A stretch of DNA of 64,000 nucleotides from Pseudalkalibacillus sp052246725 (GTDB taxonomy: Bacteria; Bacillota; Bacilli; Bacillales; Fictibacillaceae), in the NCBI GenBank assembly GCA_052246725.1, contig JBQQCL010000004.1. The stretch is one strand, 5' to 3'. The position numbers were made by a program, and so were the translations under genes. Shown piece by piece: positions 1 to 7,579 of the stretch (position 1 is its first letter; each line of letters opens with the position of its first letter). The notes beneath the pieces are model-generated. The model saw only the letters and a list, made by a program, of their open reading frames with translations, was not told the DNA's origin and made no database searches.

Positions 1-173
1 TCTCGATTCTCACCAAGATGTTTGATTCCAGCTTCAACCGCTTTTTGAGTCGTTTCGACACTGACATATTTCGTCACTGCAATGATCGATACCTTTTCAG
101 GATCTCGATTTGTTTTCTGGCAAGCTTCTGCTATGTCGTCTTTGATCATTTGTAAGTTATTTGAAATAGTCAA
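1..173 (-). CDS. ylmE: YggS/YlmE-family PLP-binding protein, 5' part only
   Basis: This is the N-terminal part of a gene that runs off the left edge. The minus-strand translation contains the YggS-family elements AVTKYVS and GIKHLGENR, in which the lysine of TKYVS is the expected pyridoxal-phosphate lysine. Family members bind PLP and keep the PLP and amino-acid pools balanced; they have no established enzymatic reaction. The start is uncertain. A strong AGGAGGTG Shine-Dalgarno lies at 193-186. The TTG at 173 is a plausible start about 12 bases beyond it, whereas the GTG at 188 overlaps it. The gene follows ylmD directly, with its ribosome site across the ylmD stop codon, which suggests translational coupling. 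The order ylmC-ylmD-ylmE matches Bacillus. Confidence 0.85.
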   Translation of the reverse strand, partial: MTISNNLQMIKDDIAEACQKTNRDPEKVSIIAVTKYVSVETTQKAVEAGIKHLGENR

Positions 174-191
174 TCGTACTTTGAGCACCTC

Positions 192-1016
192 CTATTGCTC
201 CACCATGATGAAACCTAACATTCTTCCAGTTGTTCCATTCTCTTTTCGATGTGAAAAAAATCGGTCTACGTTGCAACTTGTGCAAAGTTTCGTCAAATGA
301 ACATTCTTTTCAGGAACGCCTGCTTTCATAAGAAGCTGTTTATTCAATCGTTGAAGATCCAATTGGTACTTAGAATTTCCCTTCGCAGTATAAGGTCTAG
401 GATCCTCATCATCTAAAGAGTCATCAACTTGAGTGATGACATGCTTGTCAACCTCATAACAACATCCCTGAATAGACGGTCCTACAAAGACATGGATTGA
501 ATCGACAGCTACCTCTTCGTTAGTAACCCATGTTCCAACCATCTTAGCGGCAATACCTTTCACTGAACCTTTCCACCCAGCATGTGCAACACCAACGATA
601 TCGGATTCTTCTGACAAGAAAAAAACCGGTACACAATCGGCGTAGGCTAAGGCAAGGACAAGGCCACTTTCCCTTGTATATAATCCATCCATCCCTATGA
701 TTCCCGATTCAAGGGATTTTGAACCCTTGCCCTTGTCAGTTTGTTCAACTTTACAAATGTCGCTTCCATGGACTTGGTCAGCAAACACCCACTGCTCCAA
801 CTGAGTGTCGATAGCTTCCGCCAGACGCCTTCTGTTATCGATGACGTCGTGATCTACATCTTTTACGTGCAAGCCTAAATTCAAAGATTGAAATGGTCCT
901 TGACTCACTCCGCCATGCCTTGTTGAAAAGCCTGCCGTCACCTTATTAGTGGTGAAATTCCGCAGTTCTTTAATTTTGTAATACATCTCATGTCCAAGTG
1001 TAAAAGGATCCGACAT
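192..1016 (-). CDS. ylmD: YlmD/PgeF, polyphenol-oxidase-fold (laccase-domain) protein
   Basis: A member of the YfiH/DUF152 family. Characterised members act as purine nucleoside phosphorylase/adenosine deaminase, or as the PgeF peptidoglycan editing factor that removes misincorporated L-Ser from UDP-MurNAc. Visible family motifs are STRHGGVS near the N-terminus, ADQVHG, ADCVPV and HAGWKG with the metal-binding Cys and His, and a C-terminal CTSC...FFSHRKE block. The start is placed at the ATG at 1016 because GGAGGG lies 6 bases upstream. The longer open frame to 1061 adds 15 residues that do not fit the family. The length of 274 residues is normal. The gene is co-directional with ylmE downstream. 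Confidence 0.92.
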   Translation of the reverse strand: MSDPFTLGHEMYYKIKELRNFTTNKVTAGFSTRHGGVSQGPFQSLNLGLHVKDVDHDVIDNRRRLAEAIDTQLEQWVFADQVHGSDICKVEQTDKGKGSKSLESGIIGMDGLYTRESGLVLALAYADCVPVFFLSEESDIVGVAHAGWKGSVKGIAAKMVGTWVTNEEVAVDSIHVFVGPSIQGCCYEVDKHVITQVDDSLDDEDPRPYTAKGNSKYQLDLQRLNKQLLMKAGVPEKNVHLTKLCTSCNVDRFFSHRKENGTTGRMLGFIMVEQ

Positions 1017-1119
1017 TGTCAACCCTCCAACAATTATCGTGTGTATTGCTGTCGATATCATGATTAGCTCTTCTTATTTTATCACAAGTTGTTGAATAGT
1101 TGGAGAATACGTTGTTCAT

Positions 1120-1407
1120 TTAATTCTTCGAAGAATGTTGGAAGCCTTGCGGAGCCAATTCATTGCCTGATTGGTCTTCGAACCTTACTAGAATGACGTC
1201 TTTTCCAATTTTGACAATATCCCTCCACGGTATGATGATATCATTTTCTTTACGCATGAACCCCATCATCCTCCCTGCCCCCGGGATAACGATCGCTTCG
1301 ATTTTTCCGGAATTCAAATTGATTTCAAGGTCCGCTATATGACCAAGTTTTCGTCCGTTCGATACATTGACAACATCCTTGACCTGGAACTCGGAAATTT
1401 TTATCAC
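1120..1407 (-). CDS. ylmC: YlmC/YmxH-family PRC-barrel sporulation protein
   Basis: A 95-residue protein made almost entirely of one PRC-barrel domain. It starts MIKISEFQVKDVVNV and carries the typical GRKLGHIADLEIN strand pair and an IPWRDIVKIGKDVILV C-terminal segment. Bacillus YlmC/YmxH proteins are annotated as sporulation-associated, but their molecular role is unknown. The gene stands alone between the sigG terminator and ylmD, about 100 bases upstream of ylmD, so it may be the first gene of a ylmC-ylmD-ylmE transcript. No convincing promoter was recognised in the 200 bases upstream. The polar C-terminal tail after VRFED is slightly longer than in B. subtilis. Confidence 0.88.
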   Translation of the reverse strand: MIKISEFQVKDVVNVSNGRKLGHIADLEINLNSGKIEAIVIPGAGRMMGFMRKENDIIIPWRDIVKIGKDVILVRFEDQSGNELAPQGFQHSSKN

Positions 1408-1603
1408 AATAATCGCCCCTGACTTATGTTTTTGATTTGTGCTTTGTCAAACTTAATTGGTGATATCTGCGAAGCTCTGGCAAATACAGAATGGTTCCTC
1501 GAAAAAGCAACTATTTTTCCTACAACAATGCCTTTGTATATACAGCGTAATGTCGTACAAACAACGCTTCTCTATAAAATATATGACAAGTGGATATAAA
1601 ATG

Positions 1604-1640
1604 AACAAAAAAAGAAGCCGACTTGTATATGATCGGCTTC
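1604..1640 (-). terminator. Rho-independent terminator of sigG
   Basis: On the minus strand AAGCCGA and TCGGCTT form a 7-bp stem around an 11-base loop, followed by a T-rich run. It lies just downstream of the sigG stop codon. Confidence 0.85.
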
Positions 1641-1649
1641 ACTTGCTAT

Positions 1650-2432
1650 TCAACTACTTTGGATGCTTTTGTTCATTTGGTTGATTGCTGCTTTTTCCAG
1701 ACGAGAAACTTGTGCTTGAGATATTCCGATTTCGTCCGCTACTTCCATTTGGGTTTTACCCTGGAAAAACCTCATCGTCAAAATCAACTTTTCCCTTTGA
1801 TTCAATCTCGTCATCGCTTCGCGCAGTGCAATTTCCTCAATCCACTGATAATCTTTCTGTTTGTCATCACTGATCTGATCCATGACATAGATCGGTTCGC
1901 CACCGTCATTATAGATCGGTTCAAACAATGAAACAGGATCTTGAATCGCATCGAGGGCAAAAACGACTTCTTCTTTTGTAACTCCTAGTTCACGGGCAAT
2001 TTCCGTCGGGTTCGGCTCGCGGGATTCCTTACTGACAATCTTATCACGGACTTGTAAAGCTTTATAAGCGATATCACGCAAGGATCTCGAAACACGTATC
2101 GGATTGTTGTCACGTAAGTACCTTCTAATTTCACCGATGATCATCGGTACCGCATAGGTTGAGAATTTGACATTTTGACCTAAATCGAAATTATCGATTG
2201 ATTTCATCAAGCCGATACAACCGACTTGAAATAAGTCATCGACATATTCTCCCCGATTGTTGAATCGTTGGATTACACTAAGGACCAACCTTAGATTCCC
2301 ATTCACAAGTTTTTCTCTTGCTGACAAATCTCCATTCTGCATTTCTTTGAATAAAACTCTCATTTCAGGGTTTTTCAAAACTGGAAGCTTAGATGTATCT
2401 ACTCCACAAATTTCTACCTTATTTCGTGTCAT
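1650..2432 (-). CDS. sigG: Late forespore RNA polymerase sigma factor SigG
   Basis: A 260-residue sigma-70 family protein, the standard length for SigG. It has the SigG N-terminus (MTRNKVEICGVDTSKLPVL), region 2 (DDLFQVGCIGLMKSIDNFD, then FSTYAVPMIIGEIRRYLRD), region 3 and a C-terminal region 4 helix-turn-helix (GKTQMEVADEIGISQAQVSR). SigG directs late gene expression in the forespore. The ATG at 2432 has a GGAGGGG ribosome site. The gene lies downstream of sigE as in B. subtilis, but here a 467-bp repeat copy separates them. A sigma-F-type promoter at 2468-2497 can account for forespore expression. A terminator follows. Confidence 0.97.
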   Translation of the reverse strand: MTRNKVEICGVDTSKLPVLKNPEMRVLFKEMQNGDLSAREKLVNGNLRLVLSVIQRFNNRGEYVDDLFQVGCIGLMKSIDNFDLGQNVKFSTYAVPMIIGEIRRYLRDNNPIRVSRSLRDIAYKALQVRDKIVSKESREPNPTEIARELGVTKEEVVFALDAIQDPVSLFEPIYNDGGEPIYVMDQISDDKQKDYQWIEEIALREAMTRLNQREKLILTMRFFQGKTQMEVADEIGISQAQVSRLEKAAINQMNKSIQSS

Positions 2433-2467
2433 ATCTTCCCCTCCAATTGGGAGTTACTGTCAAATTA

Positions 2468-2497
2468 AAGTATCTCCTGAGGAGGAAAATTTATGCA
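2468..2497 (-). promoter_or_regulatory. Sigma-F-type promoter of sigG
   Basis: On the minus strand TGCATA (2497-2492) is followed after 14 bases by GGAGATACTT (2477-2468). This matches the sigma-F consensus WGCATA-N14/15-GGnnAnAMTW at every defined position. It lies 36 bases upstream of the sigG ATG, where sigma-F is known to transcribe sigG in B. subtilis. Confidence 0.8.
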
Positions 2498-2583
2498 CAA
2501 GCTTAAAAATTATCGATCCGCAATTCGATGTATTCTCTACAAATGATTGTCATTACAAGGGTTATCTTTTTTTTAGAATTTTA

Positions 2584-2640
2584 ACAGCCAAAAAGAAAGA
2601 ACTTACCGGTGACATCGATAAGTTCTTTCTTTTTGGCTGT
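2584..2640 (-). terminator. Long inverted repeat between sigE and sigG, terminator-like
   Basis: Arms of about 22 bases (ACAGCCAAAAAGAAAG... and its complement) flank a 13-base loop. The distal arm is T-rich. It may end spoIIGA-sigE transcription, although no clean U-tract follows the stem. The right arm overlaps the end of the adjacent repeat copy (GGCTGT). Confidence 0.5.
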
Positions 2641-3102
2641 TTTCGCAAACTTTGTTGCTCTTGCACTTAAAGAAAGTATAAAATACTTTCTTCAGTATAA
2701 GGGCAACTAAGGCTCGACCTACAAAAGGCTTGGTCTCGCCAAGTTTTCTTTAAAAGTCGTTGATTTCCGTTCCAGGATTCTCGCTTTCCGCGGGGCGTGC
2801 GGTGAGCCCACTCGTTGCCTTGCGACCTCAGGAGTCTCCTTTTCTAGGAAGCATTTGTGCTCCTGCGTCTACAAGAAAGTCCTGTCGAAGCGAGCTTCCT
2901 CGTCGCATGCCTTGCGAGGAGATTATTCAGGTAGTAGGCACGCTGATCCCGCAGGACAAGGAAAGCTTCGGCAACGTTCCATCGCACGAAGAAAATGCGA
3001 TTTTCATTTTCGAGGAGTCTCGCAACTTGCTCTCCAATCAACTTGCACAAGATGTTTTTTTAAAAATGACTCAAAAACAACAATCTTTTAGAAAAGAACC
3101 TT
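2635..3102 (-). repeat. Family-1 dispersed repeat, full-length copy R1 (inverted)
   Basis: About 467 bp, the reverse complement of the copies at 40188, 45596 and 54536. Read on the minus strand it runs from a CTTTTCTAAAAGATTGTTG start, through a GC-rich middle with GCGAGACTCCTCG and CCCCGCGGAAAGCGAG, to a hairpin module (GAAAGTAT..ATACTTTC) and ends GCGAAAACAGCC. It fills the sigE-sigG interval and begins 8 bases past the sigE stop. Small open frames exist on both strands but are not preserved between copies. Confidence 0.85.
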
Positions 3103-3109
3103 CTTATTT

Positions 3110-3829
3110 TCACATCATCTTATTGAATTCTTTTTGCAGCCTTTTTATGATACGTTTCTCCAATCTGGATATATATGATTGCGAAATTCCTAACAAATCC
3201 GCTACATCCTTTTGGGTTTTCTCTTCTCCACCCGCAAGACCGAATCTTAACTCCATGATTTGCTTTTCTCTTGGTGACAAGGTGTAAAGGGCTTTGACCA
3301 ACAACTTACGATCTACATTTGCTTCGATATCCCTTGTGATGATATCTTCTTCTGTCCCCAAGACATCAGAGAGCAATAATTCATTACCATCCCAATCGAC
3401 ATTCAAAGGTTCATCAAATGAAACTTCAGAACGTGTCTTGTTATTACGTCGCAAGTACATTAATATCTCATTCTCGATGCATCTTGAAGCGTACGTTGCG
3501 AGTTTGATTTTCTTTTCAGGATTGAAGGTATTCACAGCTTTTATCAATCCGATCGTACCGATACTGATCAGATCCTCGATGTTGATCCCTGTGTTCTCGA
3601 ATTTTCTCGCAATATAAACGACTAGACGCAGATTCCTTTCAATCAATACTGCTCGTGCTGCCTTGTCACCCTTTGGCAGCTTTTTCAGTAATAAGGCTTC
3701 TTCATCTTTCGATAGGGGTGATGGAAGGGCTTCGTTTCCGCCTATGTAGTAGATTTCTTCCGTCTTCACACCCAATTTGATCAAGAGTTTGTACCAGAAC
3801 AACGTAAGTCGCAGTTTCAGCTTCCCCAT
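3110..3829 (-). CDS. sigE: Mother-cell sigma factor SigE (pro-SigE)
   Basis: A 239-residue sigma-70 family protein, the usual pro-SigE length. The basic, hydrophobic N-terminus (KLRLTLFWYKLLIKLGVK) is the pro-sequence that tethers the inactive form to the membrane. SpoIIGA cleaves it after a septal signal from the forespore. Region 2 (IEDLISIGTIGLIKAVNTF, KLATYASRCIENEILMYLR) and the region 4 helix-turn-helix (TQKDVADLLGISQSYISRLE) are intact. SigE drives early mother-cell gene expression. The gene is 31 bases downstream of spoIIGA and is co-transcribed with it. A dispersed repeat begins just after its stop codon. Confidence 0.97.
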   Translation of the reverse strand: MGKLKLRLTLFWYKLLIKLGVKTEEIYYIGGNEALPSPLSKDEEALLLKKLPKGDKAARAVLIERNLRLVVYIARKFENTGINIEDLISIGTIGLIKAVNTFNPEKKIKLATYASRCIENEILMYLRRNNKTRSEVSFDEPLNVDWDGNELLLSDVLGTEEDIITRDIEANVDRKLLVKALYTLSPREKQIMELRFGLAGGEEKTQKDVADLLGISQSYISRLEKRIIKRLQKEFNKMM

Positions 3830-3860
3830 TCAATATCCTCCCCCGTTAATTAATCGATAT

Positions 3861-4784
3861 TTATGATGCGGTTGATGTCACTTTTGCATTTGATAACATC
3901 TTCGGATGAAGAATTGCGTTATACTCTCCTTCTCCCGAGATATTTGTAAAGGATAGTCCGACAATGACATTTGATGTTTCATATTTTTCACCATTATCCC
4001 AAATTCCAATAGAATCCGCCTTGAATCCTGTAAGAAATTGATTTGCGCTTCCGACAGCTCTATAAGGAATGATGCGCATTCGATCTTGCCAGGGATTCGG
4101 TTCATCTACCAATTCACCTATCGAGTCAAGGCTTTTTGCATGGTTGATGACTGCCGACGGAATCTGATCGGCAAAAACAGTCATATCCACTATCATGACA
4201 GGTTGTTTCGATATTGGATCATGCAACTGGTTCCCGCTATCTAAAAGCCCGACTCCTTTTAAGGTGAGAGAGTCTATTTTCAGTTCGAAATTCATAACTT
4301 GATCATAGCGAAGTTTTCTGACCTCGATATGGTCGACTCTTTTTTTTGTGAAATAGAGCATGATTGGAACCATTAAAATGACGAATAACCAACTGATGGG
4401 ATCCCCCATTCCTGACGATTGTGTCTTGACAACTCCGTTCACGATTTTGGCATCAGTCTGTAAAAAGTAATGAAGTCCTAAAATGCCACCCCCTGTAATG
4501 AATGTTGAAAAATAGAACATGAATAAGCCTTGTACAAAATAACCAAAGCGCTTGTAACCGAATGTGGTGATGATGATGAAGACGGAATAGAAAAACTTGA
4601 TGATTGGATGATAGATAATTGCGGTGTCTAAAAATAAAAACAATACATATAAAGAACCTAAAAATGCACCTACGGCCAACCTTTTCTTTGAGACTTCCCT
4701 TTTAAGGATCACCGAAGTCAACCACAATAGCAGAAAATCGATACAGAAATTCAGAAACCAAATGACATCCAGATATATTGCCAT
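3861..4784 (-). CDS. spoIIGA: Sigma-E processing peptidase SpoIIGA
   Basis: A 307-residue aspartic protease of the septal membrane. The N-terminal half has about five hydrophobic segments (residues 5-145). The C-terminal half is a soluble protease domain with the catalytic motif LLDSGNQL, D182, matching D183 of B. subtilis SpoIIGA. It removes the pro-sequence of SigE when activated by SpoIIR from the forespore. It is the first gene of the spoIIGA-sigE operon and is preceded by a Spo0A-type promoter. In B. subtilis bpr lies between ftsZ and spoIIGA; here ectABC occupies that interval. Confidence 0.96.
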   Translation of the reverse strand: MAIYLDVIWFLNFCIDFLLLWLTSVILKREVSKKRLAVGAFLGSLYVLFLFLDTAIIYHPIIKFFYSVFIIITTFGYKRFGYFVQGLFMFYFSTFITGGGILGLHYFLQTDAKIVNGVVKTQSSGMGDPISWLFVILMVPIMLYFTKKRVDHIEVRKLRYDQVMNFELKIDSLTLKGVGLLDSGNQLHDPISKQPVMIVDMTVFADQIPSAVINHAKSLDSIGELVDEPNPWQDRMRIIPYRAVGSANQFLTGFKADSIGIWDNGEKYETSNVIVGLSFTNISGEGEYNAILHPKMLSNAKVTSTAS

Positions 4785-4817
4785 TGGGTGCTCCTTTCTC
4801 TGTAGAACTGTGCACTT

Positions 4818-4851
4818 AGTATAGCGTAAGGGGAATAAGATTGTCTGTCGG
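4818..4851 (-). promoter_or_regulatory. spoIIG promoter with 22-bp spacer and Spo0A-like box
   Basis: On the minus strand CCGACA (4851-4846) and TATACT (4823-4818) are 22 bases apart. This is the unusual spacing known for the B. subtilis spoIIG promoter, which needs phosphorylated Spo0A. The -35 element overlaps CCGACAGACAA, which resembles 0A boxes (TTCGACA type). The spoIIGA ATG lies 33 bases downstream of the -10. Confidence 0.72.
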
Positions 4852-4970
4852 TTTATGTGGGGGGCAAGCGATTAATTTTGAAAGATTTAAGGAGTTTTTG
4901 TCGGTTGGATCTATAGTCCAACTAGAACCCTTATCAGCAGTAAGGATAGCAGAAAAGAAAATCCCTTTAA

Positions 4971-5143
4971 GCGAAATTCACGACACTCCTAAGGGGAACA
5001 AAGAGCTAAGCGAGACTCTGCAGTGGTACAGGTTACAGGTTAACGGACATCAGAGACGCTATTTGTACATATAACAGCTGATTTTTATGATTTTACACAA
5101 AATAAGGTTCCTGGTGTCCGTTATTTTTGTAAATCGGTTGATA
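4971..5143. repeat. Family-2 repeat: GCGACACTCC block plus inverted TTAACGGACA pair
   Basis: A block beginning GCGAAATTCACGACACTCC is followed by GTTAACGGACATCAGAGACG, a centre CAGCTGATTT, and the inverted partner AATAAGGTTCCTGGTGTCCG. The same arrangement recurs at 29742-30001. It occupies most of the 450-base gap between ectC and spoIIGA. No convincing gene is present; the open frame here has no ribosome site and no family resemblance. Confidence 0.75.
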
Positions 5144-5184
5144 TTGAACTGAACAAGATATTTATCCATTCTTTAAGTCAAATT

Positions 5185-5221
5185 AAAAAACACCCCTTGG
5201 AGAGTTAGTCCAAGGGGTGTT
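5185..5221 (-). terminator. Terminator of the ectABC operon
   Basis: AACACCCCTTGG and CCAAGGGGTGTT form a 12-bp perfect stem with a 9-base loop. On the minus strand a TTTTTT run follows. It lies 14 bases past the ectC stop. Confidence 0.93.
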
Positions 5222-5234
5222 CACTTTCATGACA

Positions 5235-5621
5235 TCAATCTTCTAATACCGGATAGACGCCATTTTCATCGTGTATTTCCTTACCGGTGATCGGAGGATT
5301 GAAAACACAAACCATCCTCATGTTTGTCTTTGCCCGAAGGAGATGTTCGTCATTTTCATCCAGGGCATAAAGGGTGTCTTTCTCAATCGGCCACACTTTA
5401 TTATCTTTCAGTGTTACTACTTCCCCTTCTCCTTCTATACAATAAACAGATTCCAAATGGTTTTGATACCAAATATGCGTTTCAGTACCCGCTTTGATGA
5501 CTGTATCATGGACAGAATAGCCCATGTTATCATCTTTCAAAATCAATCTTCTGCTTACCCAGTTTCCACCCTCAATGGAATGTTCAGAATTGATTACATC
5601 TTCTAGTTTGACGACTTTCAT
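5235..5621 (-). CDS. ectC: L-ectoine synthase EctC
   Basis: A 128-residue cupin that closes N-gamma-acetyl-L-2,4-diaminobutyrate into the cyclic compatible solute ectoine, the last step of the pathway. Sequence features typical of EctC include MKVVKLEDVINSE at the N-terminus, GGNWVSRRL, the beta-barrel metal-site region GTETHIWYQNHLESVYCIEG, YALDENDEHLLRA and CVFNPPITGKE. Length is normal for the family. It is the third gene of ectABC, 29 bases after ectB, with AAGGAGG ahead of the ATG, and is followed by a strong terminator. No ectD hydroxylase gene or ectoine-specific aspartokinase gene is present nearby. Confidence 0.97.
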   Translation of the reverse strand: MKVVKLEDVINSEHSIEGGNWVSRRLILKDDNMGYSVHDTVIKAGTETHIWYQNHLESVYCIEGEGEVVTLKDNKVWPIEKDTLYALDENDEHLLRAKTNMRMVCVFNPPITGKEIHDENGVYPVLED

Positions 5622-5650
5622 GAATCTGCCTCCTTAGCTCTATCTACTCC

Positions 5651-6934
5651 TTAATTGTGTACTGGTTCTTTTACAAGATGCCTTACACTTGCTTCTATGA
5701 TTTCAAACCCTTTTTCCAATCCTTCCATATCAATATTGATCGGTGGGAAGAGTTTAAACACTTCATCATTTGGTCCAGAGGTTTCCATAATCAACCCACG
5801 TTTGAATGCTTCTGCAGCAATTTCCTCAGAGAGACCTTCTTTCTTTGTTTCTACTCCGATCATCAATCCTCTTCCGCATACTTCTCCTTCGATTTCAGGA
5901 TATTTATCCGTAAGGTTGATCAGGAATTCTTGAACTGTCCTTGCTTTTTCTTGAATCTTTTTCTCGAAGGTTTCATCTTCCCAATAATCAAGGGCAGCTG
6001 TTGCAGTTATGAAGGCATGGTTAAACCCTCGGAACGTACCGTTGTGTTCACCGGGTGTCCAAATATCGAGATCTGGACGAATCAGCGTAATTGCAAGCGG
6101 TAAACCATAACCACTTAGAGATTTTGACATACAGACGATATCTGGCTTTATGCCAGCAGGTTCGAAGCTGAAGAAGGTCCCTGTCCTGCCTACACCTGCT
6201 TGAACATCATCAATGATTAAAAGAATATCCCATTTCCTACAGATCTCTTCAATCCTTTTCATCCATTCGTAGCTGGCTGCATTGATTCCACCTTCACCTT
6301 GAACAGTTTCAAAGATCATTGCAGCCGGAGTTTCTACTCCACTTCCGTTATCCTCCAGGAACCGCTCCAAATAATCCAAGCTATCAGTACCGTTATCCAC
6401 AAAGCTGTCAAATGGCATAGTCACCGTGTTTTGTAATGGGATTCCTGCCCCTTTCCGTTTGACAGCATTTCCGGTTACAGACAAAGAACCGATCGTCATT
6501 CCATGAAACCCATTTGTGAAACTGATAATATCAGTACGTCCGGTTACTTTCCTTGCTAATTTCAGTGCGCTTTCTACTGTATTGGTCCCCGTAGGACCAG
6601 GGAACATCATTTTATAATCATAGCCTCTAGGCTCTAATATGGTATCTTTGAATTTCTGGATAAAATTCCTTTTGGCTACAGAAGCCATATCAAGAGAATG
6701 GGTGATCCCATCTCCAGTAATGTATTCGATCAACGCCGATTTCATTTTTTCATCGTTATGACCGTAATTCAAGGCACCGGCACCAGAAAAGAAATCAATG
6801 TATTCTTTACCGTTTTCGTCCCACAATTTATATCCTTTTGCTTTATCGAAAACAACAGGGAAGCTTCTACAATAGCTGCGAACTTCAGATTCCAATTCCT
6901 CAAAAAGTTTCAAATCTGTACTATTATTATCCAT
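5651..6934 (-). CDS. ectB: Diaminobutyrate-2-oxoglutarate transaminase EctB
   Basis: A 427-residue class-III aminotransferase. It converts L-aspartate-beta-semialdehyde and glutamate into L-2,4-diaminobutyrate, the first committed step of ectoine synthesis. The fold-type I motifs are visible: GPTGTNTVESALKLAR binds the PLP phosphate, D242 of LIIDDVQAGVGRTG contacts the pyridine nitrogen, and K271 in MSKSLSGYGLP should be the Schiff-base lysine. Full length. AAGGAGG precedes the ATG. It is the middle gene of ectABC, 52 bases after ectA. Confidence 0.97.
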   Translation of the reverse strand: MDNNSTDLKLFEELESEVRSYCRSFPVVFDKAKGYKLWDENGKEYIDFFSGAGALNYGHNDEKMKSALIEYITGDGITHSLDMASVAKRNFIQKFKDTILEPRGYDYKMMFPGPTGTNTVESALKLARKVTGRTDIISFTNGFHGMTIGSLSVTGNAVKRKGAGIPLQNTVTMPFDSFVDNGTDSLDYLERFLEDNGSGVETPAAMIFETVQGEGGINAASYEWMKRIEEICRKWDILLIIDDVQAGVGRTGTFFSFEPAGIKPDIVCMSKSLSGYGLPLAITLIRPDLDIWTPGEHNGTFRGFNHAFITATAALDYWEDETFEKKIQEKARTVQEFLINLTDKYPEIEGEVCGRGLMIGVETKKEGLSEEIAAEAFKRGLIMETSGPNDEVFKLFPPINIDMEGLEKGFEIIEASVRHLVKEPVHN

Positions 6935-6986
6935 CTTACATTCCTCCTTGATTCCAATTGGTATAAGTATTTGCTGTGATTAATGG

Positions 6987-7496
6987 TCATCGTTTAAAAG
7001 GACCGATTCGGAAATTAAGCTCCGATTCATGGTCATCAGAAGGGAAGAGATCATCCGCGAAACGTTCAGTTATTTCGCATTCAGTGTCTTGATGACGTGC
7101 AAAACCTTCAAATAAAGATCTAGATGCTTGATTAGATGGTGTTACTGTAGCTTCCAGGTAACGAACGTCGTTACAAATCGGTCGGTTGATCAATTCGGTA
7201 AGCATTTTCGATGCAATTCCTTTTCCTCTCTCATTCGGATCTACACCTATTTGCCAGACGAATACTACCTCAGGTTGCTCTGGCGGTATGAACGCTGTGA
7301 CGAACCCTACTGTTTGATCATTTATCTTTGCAACGACGCACGTCTCTGAAAAGAACTCACTCATCATGATATACTTATATGATGAGTTTTGATCAAGACT
7401 TGTATCGTTGACGATTTGCCACATTGATTTCCCATCTTCTAATGCAGGTTTCGAAAAGATAATTTCATCTAAAGTTTGAACGGTTTCAGTGATCAT
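6987..7496 (-). CDS. ectA: L-2,4-diaminobutyrate N-acetyltransferase EctA
   Basis: A 169-residue GNAT enzyme that acetylates the gamma-amino group of diaminobutyrate, the second step of ectoine synthesis. The acetyl-CoA binding motif is visible as QIGVDPNERGKGIASKML (roughly residues 82-99), followed by the family segment YLEATVTPSNQASRSLF. It is the first gene of ectABC. The ATG at 7496 is odd: the nearest ribosome site, AAAGGAG, is about 17 bases away, so either spacing is unusual or translation begins at a non-ATG codon slightly upstream (ATT GAT ATG is in frame). A sigma-A-like promoter lies about 55 bases upstream. Confidence 0.95.
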   Translation of the reverse strand: MITETVQTLDEIIFSKPALEDGKSMWQIVNDTSLDQNSSYKYIMMSEFFSETCVVAKINDQTVGFVTAFIPPEQPEVVFVWQIGVDPNERGKGIASKMLTELINRPICNDVRYLEATVTPSNQASRSLFEGFARHQDTECEITERFADDLFPSDDHESELNFRIGPFKR

Positions 7497-7550
7497 ATCA
7501 ATTGTAATTCATTCTCCTTTCTGGCTATTTTGAAAATCGGGCATGTGCTT

Positions 7551-7579
7551 ATATTATAAGTACCAGGTATAATCATCAA
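7551..7579 (-). promoter_or_regulatory. Candidate sigma-A promoter of ectABC
   Basis: On the minus strand TTGATG (7579-7574) is followed by TAATAT after 17 bases, or by a perfect TATAAT after 15 bases (7558-7553). It lies about 55-60 bases upstream of ectA. The off-optimal spacing to TATAAT may leave room for osmotic regulation; that is inference. Confidence 0.5.

Noticed and set aside
1408..1600. Sigma-E promoter for ylmC
   Set aside because: No pair of -35/-10 elements with acceptable match and spacing was found by eye.
4841..5074. Open frame of 77 codons upstream of spoIIGA
   Set aside because: It runs through the family-2 repeat, has no good ribosome site and resembles no protein family.
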